Below are positions 8,430 to 18,969 of a stretch of DNA of 64,000 nt, piece by piece. This DNA comes from Oryzomonas sp. (lineage in GTDB: Bacteria > Desulfobacterota > Desulfuromonadia > Geobacterales > Pseudopelobacteraceae): contig JARLHN010000011.1 in assembly GCA_031292255.1 (NCBI GenBank), forward strand, positions 1 through 64,000, read 5' to 3'. Position 1 is the first letter of the stretch. Each line of letters opens with the position of its first letter. The translations under genes and the position numbers were made by a program. The notes beneath the pieces are model-generated. The model was not told the DNA's origin, made no database searches, and was given only the letters and a program-made list of their open reading frames with translations.

Positions 8430-9128
8430 ATGAATTCCACTTTCGATAACCCGTTGCTGGTTGTTTCATATAATGCCGATGTCCGTAAGGCACTGGTTGA
8501 AAACCTTGAGCGCTGTGGTGCCGGCGGAATCCCCTGTGATAGCTTCCTTCAAGCCGAGGATGTTGCCCGTGAAGCCACTTGCAAGGGAATCCTTGTTGAC
8601 TTGCAATCAATAATAAAGGCCAAGGGGGATGAAAAACTGATTGCCTGCTCTTTAACCGGATTTTATCCGACATTCAGGGTGCGGGCATTCGGTTCAATGG
8701 TGGTGCCCATGGCCATGCCGGGAGATGCCAAACAGGGCAACAGTCTGAGCGATTTCCTGAACAAGCCCCGTGCCTCCTTTATTCCTCGTAAACTACGCAT
8801 GCACCGACGACGTGACGTAATACTCGCCGTGCTCCTAGGAAAACAGGATGGGGAACGTGCATTCACGGTAAATCTATCCTGGGGAGGAGCTTTCATTGTG
8901 GATACCCGCCCGGAGAGATTCGCCATTAACGGTGAGTTGGAGATTGTGTTGCCGGAGTTCGGATTGAAGACCACGGTCACTGTCCGTCACATTAAGATGT
9001 GGGGAGAGTGCCGCGCCCCCGGTATCGGTGTTTCTTTCAACTATCCTGACGAAAATCTTGAGGCGATTCTCACGAGAATCATAAGACAAAATAAAAACAG
9101 CGATCGAGATCGCATGATTGCCAGATAA
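8430..9128 (+). CDS. PilZ-domain c-di-GMP receptor with N-terminal receiver-like domain
   Basis: A 232-residue protein. Residues 1-110 look like a degenerate receiver fold (LLVVSYNADVRKALVENLERCG) without the acidic pocket and phosphorylatable Asp pattern. Residues 118-225 are a PilZ domain with the arginine cluster RMHRR (123-127) and NLSWGG (148-153), the RxxxR and [DN]xSxxG motifs that grip cyclic di-GMP. It can therefore read the second messenger made by the GGDEF protein just upstream. The stop overlaps the start region of the cheX-like gene, so the two are probably co-translated. Confidence 0.85.
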   Translation: MNSTFDNPLLVVSYNADVRKALVENLERCGAGGIPCDSFLQAEDVAREATCKGILVDLQSIIKAKGDEKLIACSLTGFYPTFRVRAFGSMVVPMAMPGDAKQGNSLSDFLNKPRASFIPRKLRMHRRRDVILAVLLGKQDGERAFTVNLSWGGAFIVDTRPERFAINGELEIVLPEFGLKTTVTVRHIKMWGECRAPGIGVSFNYPDENLEAILTRIIRQNKNSDRDRMIAR

Positions 9129-9138
9129 GGAGCGAGAT

Positions 9139-9645
9139 ATGTCATTAAAAGCAGCGATCTATGAGGGGCTCGGGACAACGGAAGACGCGTTGATCAATCA
9201 ATTCCATATCGATGTTCGGGAAATCTTCACTACCATGGTCGGTATTGAGGATCTGCTGCGCCTCCCCCTTTTGACTGATCCGAGGACTCATTTCAGCGAT
9301 TGCATCACCGCCATGGTGGGTTTTGCCGGCTTCTTCAACGGCCTGGTAAGCCTGCATATTCCGCAGTCGCTGGCTCTCAAGTTTACCTCAAGCATGATCG
9401 GCATGGAGGTCACCGAGATGGATGCGGATGTCAATGATGCCTTGGGCGAAATAGCCAATATGATAGCAGGTTCCTTCAAACACCACCTTTCCAAAGAAGG
9501 GCATGAGGTAAGGCTGTCAACGCCTTCGGTTGTCACTGGCGAAGAATATGTCGTCACGACCGGTGCAATGGCCGATACCCTTACCCTTCTTTACGATTCG
9601 TATGACGAATGGTTCATGATCAGTATTGTTGTCGAGTTGGAATGA
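9139..9645 (+). CDS. CheX-like phosphatase
   Basis: A 168-residue protein of the CheC/CheX/FliY family, which dephosphorylates phospho-CheY-type receivers. The catalytic signature D-x3-E-x2-N-x21-P is present as D100, E104, N107 and P129. The ATG at 9139 has AAGGAG seven bases upstream; a start at 9118 would lie inside the previous gene without a site. Neighbouring hybrid kinases and lone receivers provide plausible substrates. No cheA or cheY is present in the window, so it may serve a two-component circuit other than classical chemotaxis. Confidence 0.8.
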   Translation: MSLKAAIYEGLGTTEDALINQFHIDVREIFTTMVGIEDLLRLPLLTDPRTHFSDCITAMVGFAGFFNGLVSLHIPQSLALKFTSSMIGMEVTEMDADVNDALGEIANMIAGSFKHHLSKEGHEVRLSTPSVVTGEEYVVTTGAMADTLTLLYDSYDEWFMISIVVELE

Positions 9646-9704
9646 TATTTTGGAGTTAATCCGGTTGCCCGGGTTATCCGTCCGATGATGTTTATTTTCC
9701 ATGC

Positions 9705-12674
9705 ATGGAGAGAGTAGGTCAAGTGGTGAGTCCATCCGTCTCAAGACTGAAGAATAGTCGATTCATAGCATTCATGGTGGCGGGTGCCCTGGGACTCAAC
9801 CTGTTTATCATGAGTCTTTTCTGGTTATCCCTTGCCAAAAGCAAGCAACTGGAAACCGAGAAGGCTGCCGTCACCGCCCAGAACCTGGCTCAGGTGTTGG
9901 AGCAGAATATCACCGGAACCATAAACAAGATCGATATCGGCGTCTTTGCCCTGGCCCGGGAGGTTGAAAGGCAGCTTGCCACAGGGGGGATCGACTATAA
10001 GAAACTAGGCGGTTACATGGCCGCGACCCAAAGCCACTTCCCTGAGCTGGAAGGGCTCAGAATCGCAAATGCCGATGGGAACGTGTTTTACGGCCCCGAG
10101 ACAGTCCCGGAACATCCAATTAGTGCCCTCGACCGGGATTACTTCATCCGCCTTCGTGATAATCCCCAAGAGCAACTGGTGGTCTCAAAGCCGATAAAAG
10201 GCCGGATTTCCGCAAAATGGATTATTGTATTGGCACGAAGGATCAATAGGCCGGACGGCACATTTGCGGGTATTGCATTCGGGATTCTTCCTCTGGAAAA
10301 GTTAGACAGGATTTTCTCTTCCGTCAACGTCGGCAGATATGGCGCCTTTGCCCTCCGCGACGGCTCGGACCTGGCGCTGGTGTCCCGTTACCCGGAGCCT
10401 GAAGGCATCGGCAGTGCTGTCGGACACAGGTTGATGTCCCAAAAGTTTTTGTCGCTCCTGAAAGAAGGTAATGCTTCCGGCAGTTACGATGCGCCTTCGG
10501 GTATCGATATGCGGATGCGCACCTGGGGCTACCGTAAATTCGGCAATAACCGCTACTACATCTTTGTCGGGTTTGCCAGGGATGAATACCTCGCCGAGTG
10601 GCGCAGGGAGGTATTCAATTCTTGTGTCATTCTTGGGATCTTCGTCCTGGTTTCCATTATAGCGGCCAGGACCATATTCCTGTGGTGGAAGCGGTACAAG
10701 AATGCCGACGAATCACTTCGGGAGAGCGAGGAGCGTTTCAATAAAATGTTCCGGGCACATAGCGCGGTCATGCTACTGATTGAACCTGATGCCGGGTCGA
10801 TTATTGACGCCAACATCTCCGCCGAGAGGTTTTACGGTTATTCCCGTGATGATCTTCTGGCAATGAAGATTTTTGACATCAATCAGCTTGTTCCGGAAAT
10901 CTTGTCAGACGAACTTCACAAGGCCCAAGACGTTTCAAGAAATGGCTTCATATTTTCCCATAAGCTGGCAAGCGGGGAGATCCGAATTGTTGAGGTTCAT
11001 TCAACCCCGATCAAGTTGCGGGCGGCAACCCTTCTCTTTTCCATCATTCACGACATTACTGAGCGCAGGCAAGCGGAGCAGCGCTTGCAGGCCACGGAGG
11101 AACGTCTGCGTTTGGCAATCGAATCCGCGGCGCTTGGTACCTGGGACCACGACCTGGCCAGTAACCAGCTTTATTGGTCGGATCGTTGTAAAGCCATCTT
11201 CGGCGTGCCGCTCGAGGCTTCTGTCAGCTATCAGGTGTTTCTTGACCATGTGCACCAGGATGACCGCCAGCGTTTGAATGAGAATGTGCAGCAGGCCATT
11301 GACCCGAACAGCGCCGGCGATTTAAACACCGAATACCGAATAGTTCATTCCGATGGAACCACTCGTTGGATAATGGCAAACGGTAAATCCCTATTGAACA
11401 CATTTGGCAGTCAGCGCCTGGTGACGCGTTTCATCGGCACCGTCCAGGACATTACCGAACGCAAGCTGGCGGAAGAAGAGATGAGGATGGCAAAAGAGGC
11501 GGCCGAAGCGGCAAATATTGCCAAAAGCCAATTCCTGGCCAATATGAGCCATGAAATCCGCACCCCGATGAATGGTGTCATCGGCATGACCAAACTCCTT
11601 TCGATGACTGATTTGAGCAAGGAACAGGCGTATTATGTGGAGGCACTGGAAACGTCGGGTAAAAATCTATTGTCACTGATTAATGATGTCCTTGATCTTT
11701 CCAAGATCGAAGCCGGGAAGATAAAAATTGCATTGTCCCCATTCGGCCTGCGTCATTGCATTAACAGCATTGTCCATACACAAAAATCGGTGATTGTTGC
11801 AAAAGGGCTTTCGCTCGCCGTGGATGTGGCCGATGGGATTCCACATGCATTGGTGGGGGATCAACTTCGGATCAAACAGATTCTTCTTAATTTGCTGGGG
11901 AACGCCATCAAATTCACAGACCGTGGAAATATCACCATCTCGGCGCAGGTTCTTGAACAATCTGATGCCGTCGTGCTGATACAGATTGCGGTTCGGGATA
12001 CCGGCATCGGCATTTCTGCCGAGGCCCAGGGCAAGATATTCCAGCCGTTTGTCCAGGAAGACGGCTCAACAAGTCGCCGTTTCGGGGGCACCGGTCTCGG
12101 CCTGTCCATCAGCCGCCGTCTGGTGGAACTCATGGGTGGCAGTATTTCCGTTGAAAGCGCTCCAAGCGCCGGCAGTTGCTTTAAGGTCATTCTTCCCTTC
12201 TCCATGGCCCCGGATGCCGGCACCCTGGAGGAAACTTCAAAGAGAACGCCAGAAACCTGGGACGGCCTCCCGCTGCGAATACTGTTGGTCGAAGATGATG
12301 CGATTAACATCTCATACGGCAGGACACTGCTCAAAAAGCTGGGGCATGAGGTCGTTGTGGCGGAAAATGGCGGCGACTGCCTTGCGGCATTGGAGCAGGG
12401 AGCGTTCGATGTCGTGTTGATGGATATCCAGATGCCGGTCATGAATGGCGCCGATGCCCTGCGGGAAATCCGCAGGAAGGAGCGGGCAACCTCTTTTCAT
12501 CAGCCGGTGATAGCAGCGACCGCCTTCTCGCTACATGGCGAGAAGGAACGTTTTCTGGCGGACGGTTTTGACGGCTATGTATCCAAGCCGCTTAATATAA
12601 GCGAGTTGATCTTTGAGATGAAGAGGATAACCGGTGGCTTTGACGGCAAAGATAAGGAGCGACAACATGAATAA
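9705..12674 (+). CDS. Membrane hybrid histidine kinase (Cache-PAS-PAS-HK-REC)
   Basis: A 989-residue sensor. A membrane helix near 20-42 and another near 300-322 bracket a periplasmic Cache-type sensor (motifs DRDYF and [11 protein letters not shown]). Two PAS domains follow (about 340-455 and 465-590), then HisKA with the phosphorylated His616 in [15 protein letters not shown], an HATPase domain with DTGIGI and GTGLGLS, and a C-terminal receiver with Asp907 in [12 protein letters not shown] plus conserved T and K. All catalytic elements appear intact. The start is uncertain: ATG 9705 or GTG 9726. The stop overlaps the next gene by eight bases. Confidence 0.9.
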   Translation: MERVGQVVSPSVSRLKNSRFIAFMVAGALGLNLFIMSLFWLSLAKSKQLETEKAAVTAQNLAQVLEQNITGTINKIDIGVFALAREVERQLATGGIDYKKLGGYMAATQSHFPELEGLRIANADGNVFYGPETVPEHPISALDRDYFIRLRDNPQEQLVVSKPIKGRISAKWIIVLARRINRPDGTFAGIAFGILPLEKLDRIFSSVNVGRYGAFALRDGSDLALVSRYPEPEGIGSAVGHRLMSQKFLSLLKEGNASGSYDAPSGIDMRMRTWGYRKFGNNRYYIFVGFARDEYLAEWRREVFNSCVILGIFVLVSIIAARTIFLWWKRYKNADESLRESEERFNKMFRAHSAVMLLIEPDAGSIIDANISAERFYGYSRDDLLAMKIFDINQLVPEILSDELHKAQDVSRNGFIFSHKLASGEIRIVEVHSTPIKLRAATLLFSIIHDITERRQAEQRLQATEERLRLAIESAALGTWDHDLASNQLYWSDRCKAIFGVPLEASVSYQVFLDHVHQDDRQRLNENVQQAIDPNSAGDLNTEYRIVHSDGTTRWIMANGKSLLNTFGSQRLVTRFIGTVQDITERKLAEEEMRMAKEAAEAANIAKSQFLANMSHEIRTPMNGVIGMTKLLSMTDLSKEQAYYVEALETSGKNLLSLINDVLDLSKIEAGKIKIALSPFGLRHCINSIVHTQKSVIVAKGLSLAVDVADGIPHALVGDQLRIKQILLNLLGNAIKFTDRGNITISAQVLEQSDAVVLIQIAVRDTGIGISAEAQGKIFQPFVQEDGSTSRRFGGTGLGLSISRRLVELMGGSISVESAPSAGSCFKVILPFSMAPDAGTLEETSKRTPETWDGLPLRILLVEDDAINISYGRTLLKKLGHEVVVAENGGDCLAALEQGAFDVVLMDIQMPVMNGADALREIRRKERATSFHQPVIAATAFSLHGEKERFLADGFDGYVSKPLNISELIFEMKRITGGFDGKDKERQHE

Positions 12675-13305
12675 CACGAGAGCCAAAATACTGATCGTCG
12701 ATGATGAACCCGTGAATATCAGGCTTCTGGAAGGCGCCCTCAAGAGAGATTACGAAATCTGCTCTTCACAGAACGGGTTTGAAGCGATTCGCGATATTAA
12801 GAATCAGAGGCCTGACCTGGTCCTACTCGACATCATGATGCCGGATATGAACGGATTTGATGTCTGTCGTGTAATCAGGTCAGATGACGCGTTCTCTGTC
12901 ATTCCGGTCATATTCATCACTGCCATGGACACCCTCGAAGGCGAGGTCGAAGGTCTGGAGGCCGGCGGCATCGACTATCTGTCCAAACCGGTCAACCTGG
13001 ATTTATTGAAACTCCGGGTTCACAACCATCTGGAACTGAAGCGTCGGAGCGACTTGATACGTGAGCAGAGGGACCTGCTTGACAGTCAGAAAAAAGAGCT
13101 GGAATCGGCGCTTGCCCGTATCAAGCGTTTGGAGGGGGTTATCCCCATTTGCATGCATTGCAAGAGTATTAGAAGCGATGATGAGTCTTGGCACAGACTC
13201 GAAGAGTACATAAGTGAGCATACGGATGCCTTCTTTAGCCACGGGATATGCCCGAAGTGTGTAGCGGAGTTCTATCCAATGATGGATTTGAACGATCCCG
13301 ATTAA
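12667..13305 (+). CDS. Response regulator with C-terminal zinc-binding domain
   Basis: A 212-residue protein. Residues 5-125 are a receiver with the acidic pocket VDDE, phosphorylatable Asp55 (VLLDIMMPDMNG) and Lys107. A coiled coil (126-155) leads to a C-terminal domain with CMHCK (162-166) and CPKC (195-198) around a WHRLEEYISEH core, a likely zinc knuckle common as an output module in Geobacter-type regulators. There is no DNA-binding domain. The gene overlaps the upstream hybrid kinase by eight bases (ATG at 12667 after AAGGAG), so the kinase is its likely partner. Confidence 0.85.
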   Translation: MNNTRAKILIVDDEPVNIRLLEGALKRDYEICSSQNGFEAIRDIKNQRPDLVLLDIMMPDMNGFDVCRVIRSDDAFSVIPVIFITAMDTLEGEVEGLEAGGIDYLSKPVNLDLLKLRVHNHLELKRRSDLIREQRDLLDSQKKELESALARIKRLEGVIPICMHCKSIRSDDESWHRLEEYISEHTDAFFSHGICPKCVAEFYPMMDLNDPD

Positions 13306-13324
13306 ACCTGTCGAATCAAAGAGT

Positions 13325-13666
13325 TTGAAAATTAATTCGTGCGATCACACCATCCTTGCCGTTGAAGATAATGTAATGGTAAGAAATCTGGTTTGTGATA
13401 TGCTGAGCAACAGCGGTTTAAAGATAGTAATCGCCGTCAGCGCAGTCCATGCCCTGAGCATCAGCAATAATCAGCATGTGGATTTACTGCTTTCAGATGT
13501 CATCATGCCCGAAATGAATGGCCCGGATTTATATGAAAGACTCTTGGAAGATCACCCTGGTTTGAAAGTACTCTATATGTCTAGTTATACCAATAATGTC
13601 ATAGTTCACCATGGAGTACTTTATGGTGGAGTCAACTTCATTAAAAAGACTTTTACAGTGAATTAA
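13325..13666 (+). CDS. Lone receiver domain, probably the tail of a lost hybrid kinase
   Basis: A 113-residue single receiver domain with the acidic pocket (AVEDN) and Asp58 in LLLSDVIMPEMNG. The usual KPF near the end reads KTF (Thr109 for Pro), and the protein stops three residues later, before the last helix. The only in-frame start is TTG at 13325 with at best a poor ribosome binding site. The sequence pattern (LYMSSYTNNVIVHHGVL) is that of receivers at the C-terminus of hybrid kinases, so this may be a remnant rather than a functional regulator. Confidence 0.55.
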   Translation: MKINSCDHTILAVEDNVMVRNLVCDMLSNSGLKIVIAVSAVHALSISNNQHVDLLLSDVIMPEMNGPDLYERLLEDHPGLKVLYMSSYTNNVIVHHGVLYGGVNFIKKTFTVN

Positions 13667-13838
13667 TTGACTAGTAAGATAGTAACTGTTTTATAAAATA
13701 GCTGATGATATGCTGATATAAATTGTATTTATAGATATACACATTGTTATGCAATCGTATTGCACCGGTACGAATCGATATATTTAATGAATATGCTTGA
13801 TATATTTATAAACAATATTCATTCAAGGGGGTAATGAT
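13667..13838. other. AT-rich gap, no gene seen
   Basis: AT-rich sequence with several TATAAA-like boxes but no pair that clearly forms a promoter. The AAGGGGG at about 13827 belongs to the next gene as its ribosome binding site. Confidence 0.4.
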
Positions 13839-14144
13839 ATGCAAGTAGAACAAAGAGGCAGTAACGAAATAATTGTCACCGGTAACATAAAAACCCTTGA
13901 AGACAGCAACAAAATCAAAGATGCTATTGGTCGCCTTGTGGCCCATGGCAGTCAGAATATTCATCTTGAAATCAACGATTCCTTTTCAATGTCATCGACT
14001 GTGATCGGTTTTCTTATGAAGCTTGTACATCACGACAAGGTACAGTTATCTATTAGTGTCGTTGACGGCAGACTCTATACATTGCTGGATGAATTGTGTA
14101 TGGTCAAGATATTCAATGTTCGTCTCGTTGGACAGAGGGAGTGA
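13839..14144 (+). CDS. STAS-domain protein
   Basis: A 101-residue single STAS domain, the fold of anti-sigma factor antagonists. The strand-helix part EINDSFSMSSTVIGFLMKLV (about 47-66) corresponds to the phosphorylation loop; its Ser cluster could be the target of a Ser/Thr kinase of the HATPase type. Such a kinase domain is encoded 1.4 kb downstream at 15507, fused to a receiver. AAGGGGG precedes the ATG. It probably belongs to a switch with that protein and the chemoreceptor in between (inference from order). Confidence 0.7.
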   Translation: MQVEQRGSNEIIVTGNIKTLEDSNKIKDAIGRLVAHGSQNIHLEINDSFSMSSTVIGFLMKLVHHDKVQLSISVVDGRLYTLLDELCMVKIFNVRLVGQRE

Positions 14145-14244
14145 ACTGGCTTCTTTTTTGAGATGATTACATTGAGAAATATCAGATAAGCCGGTTTTAT
14201 GTATTAAAATAAACATTGAAAGGAGGTGTCAGGGATATTGTTGT

Positions 14245-15474
14245 TTGAGAGTATCAGCATTGCTCAAGTGTATTAATATCCTTGAAACTATTATGATCTC
14301 ATTTCTAGTCGATAAATATTACCGTCTTACAATATCAAGGCGCCTGTTTCTGCTTTGCATCTGTTATTCATTCTGCATAGTAATTGCCTCCTATGCCGGC
14401 CAAAGCGCTAATCCCCTGATTCGTTTCGGCGTATTGGCAATATCCATAATTGCCGGATTCATATTTGGTTATCTCAACATGACGGGCATAAAAACATCAA
14501 TAGTGCGCACGCTGGGTCATGTCAGGGATCTGGCTAACGGTGATATCTCGAAACCTGTGATTGCCCTTCGTAACAATGAAATCAGTAATATTTTGCAAGC
14601 GTTGGAAACATTGCGGCTCGCAACGCGGGAAAGCGTGACGCATTCGGCTGCGACTTCGATAGAAACGGCGGATGCAAGCCAGAAGCTCTCCCAGATCGTT
14701 ACCAAGCTGTCACAGGCCGTTCAACAGCAATCAGACTTGATTGATAAGAGTAATCAGCTTACGCAAGATGTTGCGGTTAATCTCGATGTCACCGAGGAGA
14801 TGTCGGTTTCGACTACTGAAACGATCGAAGCAACACGAAAAACGCTTTCCCAATTTGTCGAAGACTTGAATCGTGCCGGCAGCACCATAATCAACGAGTC
14901 TGAAAGTCAGGCGGCGCTGAATGCCCAAACGCAGGAGTTGTCCAGTAAAGCCACCGACATCCGCAATGTGTTGGGAATTATTTCCGATATTGCAGATCAA
15001 ACCAATCTGCTGGCGTTGAACGCCTCAATAGAGGCTGCCAGGGCAGGAGAGGCTGGACGTGGATTTGCGGTTGTTGCTGATGAAGTGAGGGCTCTGGCCG
15101 CTAAAACGCAGAACTCCCTGGCCCGGATAAACACCGGAGTGCAGGCGGTTGTACTCGGTGTGGAACGTGTATGTGTGGCCAATGAGAAGAGTGCTTCGCG
15201 GATGCGTGAAATTGCAGAAGAAACCCGGCGGCTTATCATAAATGTCGATGAGACCGACGTTCGGCTGAAGGGGGCGGTGGATATATCCTCGAACCTCGTC
15301 ATAAAAAGTACGTTTATAGCTACACGTACCAAGCAGTTGATTGAATTGATGCAGCAGGTTATGGCCTTGTCCGAGCAGAACGGCTCTGTTGTCAGTCAAG
15401 TGGGGGTGGTTGCCGCAAACCTGGCTGAAAAATCCGATAACCTGCGCGGTGAGCTTTCAAAATATAAGGTCTGA
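14245..15474 (+). CDS. Methyl-accepting protein without periplasmic sensor
   Basis: A 409-residue chemoreceptor-like protein. Two membrane helices (about 31-50 and 56-76) are separated by only a few residues, so the usual 150-residue periplasmic sensor is missing. A HAMP-like stretch follows (about 78-125), then a long helical signalling domain with the conserved hairpin tip ([20 protein letters not shown] and [15 protein letters not shown]). A strong AAAGGAGG at 14219 lies about 16 bases before the TTG start used here; an ATG at 14293 has no site. It probably senses a cytosolic or membrane signal, or another protein. Confidence 0.8.
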   Translation: MRVSALLKCINILETIMISFLVDKYYRLTISRRLFLLCICYSFCIVIASYAGQSANPLIRFGVLAISIIAGFIFGYLNMTGIKTSIVRTLGHVRDLANGDISKPVIALRNNEISNILQALETLRLATRESVTHSAATSIETADASQKLSQIVTKLSQAVQQQSDLIDKSNQLTQDVAVNLDVTEEMSVSTTETIEATRKTLSQFVEDLNRAGSTIINESESQAALNAQTQELSSKATDIRNVLGIISDIADQTNLLALNASIEAARAGEAGRGFAVVADEVRALAAKTQNSLARINTGVQAVVLGVERVCVANEKSASRMREIAEETRRLIINVDETDVRLKGAVDISSNLVIKSTFIATRTKQLIELMQQVMALSEQNGSVVSQVGVVAANLAEKSDNLRGELSKYKV

Positions 15475-15506
15475 CAAAACATCAAGTTTACACTTGAGGA
15501 AATAAA

Positions 15507-16400
15507 ATGAAGAAATGGAATATTCTCGTCGTAGATGACGAACCTAACATACTGGATGTCATTAAAGAATTTCTATCGACCGATACCTGCTCGGTTGAAA
15601 CCGTAACAGATGCTCTCCGTGCGTGGGAAAAGCTCAATCATCCTGATTGTTCAATTGATATTATCATCTTGGATCGAATAATTCCCGGAGATTTTGACGG
15701 GTTGGAGCTTTTGCGCAGGATTAAAGCTACCAGTCATTTAAGAAATACTCCGGTTATTATGCAAACTGGCGCCTCCTCACCCGAACAAATTGCTGAAGGG
15801 ATTGAGGCCGGGGTTTTTTATTACTTAACCAAGCCTTACGCAATGAAGACTTTGGGATGCATCGTTCGAGCCGTTACTGCTGACATCGAACTTCGAAGGG
15901 AAGTATCGGCCCAGGCCGATAAATTCTCGAAATCGCTTAAACAATTCACCTATGGAGAACTTCAATTTGCAACATTGGATGAAGTGAATTCAGTGGCAGG
16001 TATCTTGGCAGCTATTTGCCCCGATCCCGATACGGCATCCCAGGGACTGGTCGAATTGCTTCTCAATGCCGTTGAGCACGGTAATCTAGGCATTACATAT
16101 GATGAGAAGAAACAGCTTATGTTCAAAGATGCTTGGGAAAATGAGGTGAACCTCCGCCTCACGTTGCCCAACTATAAAGATCGTAAAGCAAAAGTTGCGT
16201 TCGTCCGGAAGGCGGATACTTTAGAATTTCTCATTACCGATCAAGGCTGTGGATTTGACTGGACAAAATACCTTAATCCCGATCCTGAACGTTCATTTGA
16301 TCCTAACGGTCGGGGCATAGCCATGGCCCGGCTTTATTCGTTTTCCGCGGTTGAATATCAAGGAGTCGGGAATATTGTCAAGGCAACCCTGCACCTGTAA
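15507..16400 (+). CDS. Receiver-HATPase fusion (anti-sigma-like kinase)
   Basis: A 297-residue protein. Residues 4-125 are a receiver (VDDE pocket, Asp56 in IIILDRIIP, Lys near 110). Residues about 150-297 are an RsbW-type HATPase domain with ELLLNAVEHGNLG (N box), DQGCGFDW (G1) and GRGIAMARLY (G2), without HisKA. This architecture lets phosphorylation control a Ser/Thr kinase or anti-sigma activity, and the STAS protein at 13839 is a ready substrate. AGGAAATAA precedes the ATG. The overlap region with the next gene suggests coupling. Confidence 0.85.
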   Translation: MKKWNILVVDDEPNILDVIKEFLSTDTCSVETVTDALRAWEKLNHPDCSIDIIILDRIIPGDFDGLELLRRIKATSHLRNTPVIMQTGASSPEQIAEGIEAGVFYYLTKPYAMKTLGCIVRAVTADIELRREVSAQADKFSKSLKQFTYGELQFATLDEVNSVAGILAAICPDPDTASQGLVELLLNAVEHGNLGITYDEKKQLMFKDAWENEVNLRLTLPNYKDRKAKVAFVRKADTLEFLITDQGCGFDWTKYLNPDPERSFDPNGRGIAMARLYSFSAVEYQGVGNIVKATLHL

Positions 16401-16410
16401 TTGTGTGAAC

Positions 16411-18903
16411 ATGAAGGCTATTATGATCCCTAATTCAACCAGCAACACTTTAACAAATCGTGGTTTTCTGCTCAGGCTCGTTACAGGTGTTCTGCTCATA
16501 AACATTTTCGTTATGGCCCTTTCTTGTTATTTTTTGCGTCAGAGCAGACAACAATACATAACAAAAGTTGAGACGCAGACCCAAAACCTTGTAACTGCCC
16601 TCGAACAGTTGATCTTCGGCATTATAAATAAAACGGACCTTACTCTTCTGACGCTTACTGACGAGGCTGAAAGGGAACTTAAGAGCGGCAGGATTGATTG
16701 GAAAACGTTAAGCGACCTTAGAGAACGGCACCAGTCTCGTATCCCTGAAATCAGAGAAATTCGCATTATACGAGCAAACGGAGACATAGTAACACTTGAA
16801 GGCGATTCGCTTAAAATTCTTACTAATATCGCGGACCGAAAACATTATAGTATCCTGAAGGAAAATCCCAATGCCGGTCTCGTTTTTTCAGAACCACTCT
16901 ATGGCCGTTATGATAAAAAATGGATTTTAATCGCCGGTCGCCGAATTAACAATCCCGACGGCACATTTGCCGGAATCGTTCAGGCAAATATATCTATTGA
17001 TTATCTGGTTAAATTACTTTCTTCATACGATCTCGGAAAGCATGGTGCAATTACGCTCAGGGGTGCGGATTTAGGCGTTATCGCACGATATCCGGTTGCA
17101 CAAAACGGCCGTAGCACCATAGGCAACAAAACCGTATCAAAACAGTTTTCTGACCTTATAGGGAAGGGGAAAACGTCTGCCACTTATTTGAATCCGGGGA
17201 GCATTGACCCTGTTGATCGTGTGTTTTCCTACCGTAAACTCAACCAGTATCCATTGTATGTAAATGCCGGCCTTGCCTCCCAAGATTATCTTGCAGATTG
17301 GTACCGTGATGTTTTTCTGACCACCTCGTTCTGTCTGATGTTTGCCATGGTTACACTTTTCTCGGCAAGGTTCGTGTTTCAGAAATGGCAACTTGCCCGC
17401 GAGTCAGAGCTTGCCCTTCAGCGCACTAACGAACAATTGGAGTCTCAAGTACTGCTGAGGACATCCGAACTAAGCGTAGTAAACAGCCAACTGCGTAACG
17501 AATTGGCTTTGCGCGAAAAGATAGAAACCGATCTGCATGAAAAGGCAATTCTCCTTGAAATGGAAATGGCTGAACATCAGATAATGAACGAGACGCTTCA
17601 AGAAAAAACCATTGAGCTTGAAATGCAAATAGAGGAACGAGAGGCTGTTCAACAAAGCCTGGAAGAACAGACTGCAGCACTTGAAGATGAAATAGCCGAA
17701 AGGTTGAGGATTGAAGAAGAACATTCCCGGCTCGAAGAACAGTTGCGGCAATCGCAAAAAATTGAAGCAATTGGGCTTTTGGCAGGTGGCATCGCGCATG
17801 ATTTCAATAACATCCTTTCTGTAATCATGGGTTATTGCGAGCTAATGTTGAATAGTCTTCCCGAAGGCAAGACACATGACAATGCTGCCCAAATTATTAA
17901 GGCAACCGAGCGGGCTACTGAACTGACAAGAGGGCTCCTTGCCTTCAGCAGAAAGCAAAACTTCCATCTTGAACGTACCGATATCAATCTGCTGGTGGCT
18001 GACAACTGTAAATTTTTGAAGCGGGTAATCGGCGAAGATATAGAACTGAGCGCAACATATACGGCGCTGCCTTTGTTTGTGATGATTGACCGGAGCCAAA
18101 TCCAGCAGGTCCTCATGAACCTTGCCACGAACGCCCGCGATGCCATGCCTGCCGGCGGTAAGCTCTCTATCAGCATTGTGTCGAAGTTTATCGACGACAA
18201 TTTCATTGTACATCATGGCAGCGGACATCCTGGTTGTCATGCAGTTGTTCGGGTAAGCGACACAGGGACGGGAATCGCTAAAGAATCGATAGAAAGAATA
18301 TTTGAACCGTTCTTCACAACAAAAGAAGAGGGGAGAGGAACCGGCCTCGGACTTTCGATGATACATGGAACCATTGCACAACATAATGGTTTCATTCTCT
18401 GTAACAGCATACTTGGGCAGGGGGCAACTTTCTCCATATACCTACCGGCAAGCGAGGGGTGTGAGAACATTTCATGTTCCGAGTCAATGGCTGACAAGAA
18501 CTCCCTCAGGGGCAGCGAAACTATCCTGTTGGCCGAGGATGACCGTATGCTTATGGATGTTACCACAAATAATCTTGAGTTAAGAGGATACAGGGTTCTT
18601 CAGGCTCACGACGGTGCGGAATGTGTGGAGATCTTTATGAGCAGGGCGGATGAAATCGATTTGGTAATACTTGATGCCATCATGCCGAAAATGACCGGAA
18701 AGCAGGCGTGGGAAGCTATTCACTCGGTACGTCCGGATGTCAAGGCCTGCTTTGTCAGCGGTTATACGAATGCGATCATAAGCGGAAAGGCTGCAGTGGA
18801 TTATTCCGTCCCGTTTGTAAGCAAGCCGGTCATGCCGGAAAATCTTCTCCGCAAGATTAGGGATATTCTGGATGGAGTCGAGATTGCGTGTAATGAAACG
18901 TAA
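16411..18903 (+). CDS. Membrane hybrid histidine kinase (Cache-coiled coil-HK-REC)
   Basis: About 830 residues. A membrane helix near 20-40 and another near 310-330 enclose a periplasmic Cache-like domain (DRKHYSIL and KKWILIAGRRI resemble the kinase at 9705, so the two are probably paralogues). A long coiled coil of repeated ELEM/EEREA units (about 340-450) replaces the PAS domains. HisKA carries GGIAHDFNNILSVIMGY, followed by HATPase (DTGTGI, GTGLGLS) and a C-terminal receiver with LVILDAIMPKMTG and SKP. The start is ATG 16411 or 16423; neither has a strong site. It directly precedes the glgC-like gene. Confidence 0.85.
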   Translation: MKAIMIPNSTSNTLTNRGFLLRLVTGVLLINIFVMALSCYFLRQSRQQYITKVETQTQNLVTALEQLIFGIINKTDLTLLTLTDEAERELKSGRIDWKTLSDLRERHQSRIPEIREIRIIRANGDIVTLEGDSLKILTNIADRKHYSILKENPNAGLVFSEPLYGRYDKKWILIAGRRINNPDGTFAGIVQANISIDYLVKLLSSYDLGKHGAITLRGADLGVIARYPVAQNGRSTIGNKTVSKQFSDLIGKGKTSATYLNPGSIDPVDRVFSYRKLNQYPLYVNAGLASQDYLADWYRDVFLTTSFCLMFAMVTLFSARFVFQKWQLARESELALQRTNEQLESQVLLRTSELSVVNSQLRNELALREKIETDLHEKAILLEMEMAEHQIMNETLQEKTIELEMQIEEREAVQQSLEEQTAALEDEIAERLRIEEEHSRLEEQLRQSQKIEAIGLLAGGIAHDFNNILSVIMGYCELMLNSLPEGKTHDNAAQIIKATERATELTRGLLAFSRKQNFHLERTDINLLVADNCKFLKRVIGEDIELSATYTALPLFVMIDRSQIQQVLMNLATNARDAMPAGGKLSISIVSKFIDDNFIVHHGSGHPGCHAVVRVSDTGTGIAKESIERIFEPFFTTKEEGRGTGLGLSMIHGTIAQHNGFILCNSILGQGATFSIYLPASEGCENISCSESMADKNSLRGSETILLAEDDRMLMDVTTNNLELRGYRVLQAHDGAECVEIFMSRADEIDLVILDAIMPKMTGKQAWEAIHSVRPDVKACFVSGYTNAIISGKAAVDYSVPFVSKPVMPENLLRKIRDILDGVEIACNET

Positions 18904-18969
18904 TTGCTTCCTAAAATAATTGAAACCGGTAAAAGGTCAATCGATCAGAATGAGCCAGGGAGAAAACTA

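Noticed and set aside
17530..17740. Repeated ELEM/EEREA units in the hybrid kinase as a DNA repeat
   Set aside because: The repetition is at the protein level (coiled-coil heptads) and the DNA is not tandemly identical.
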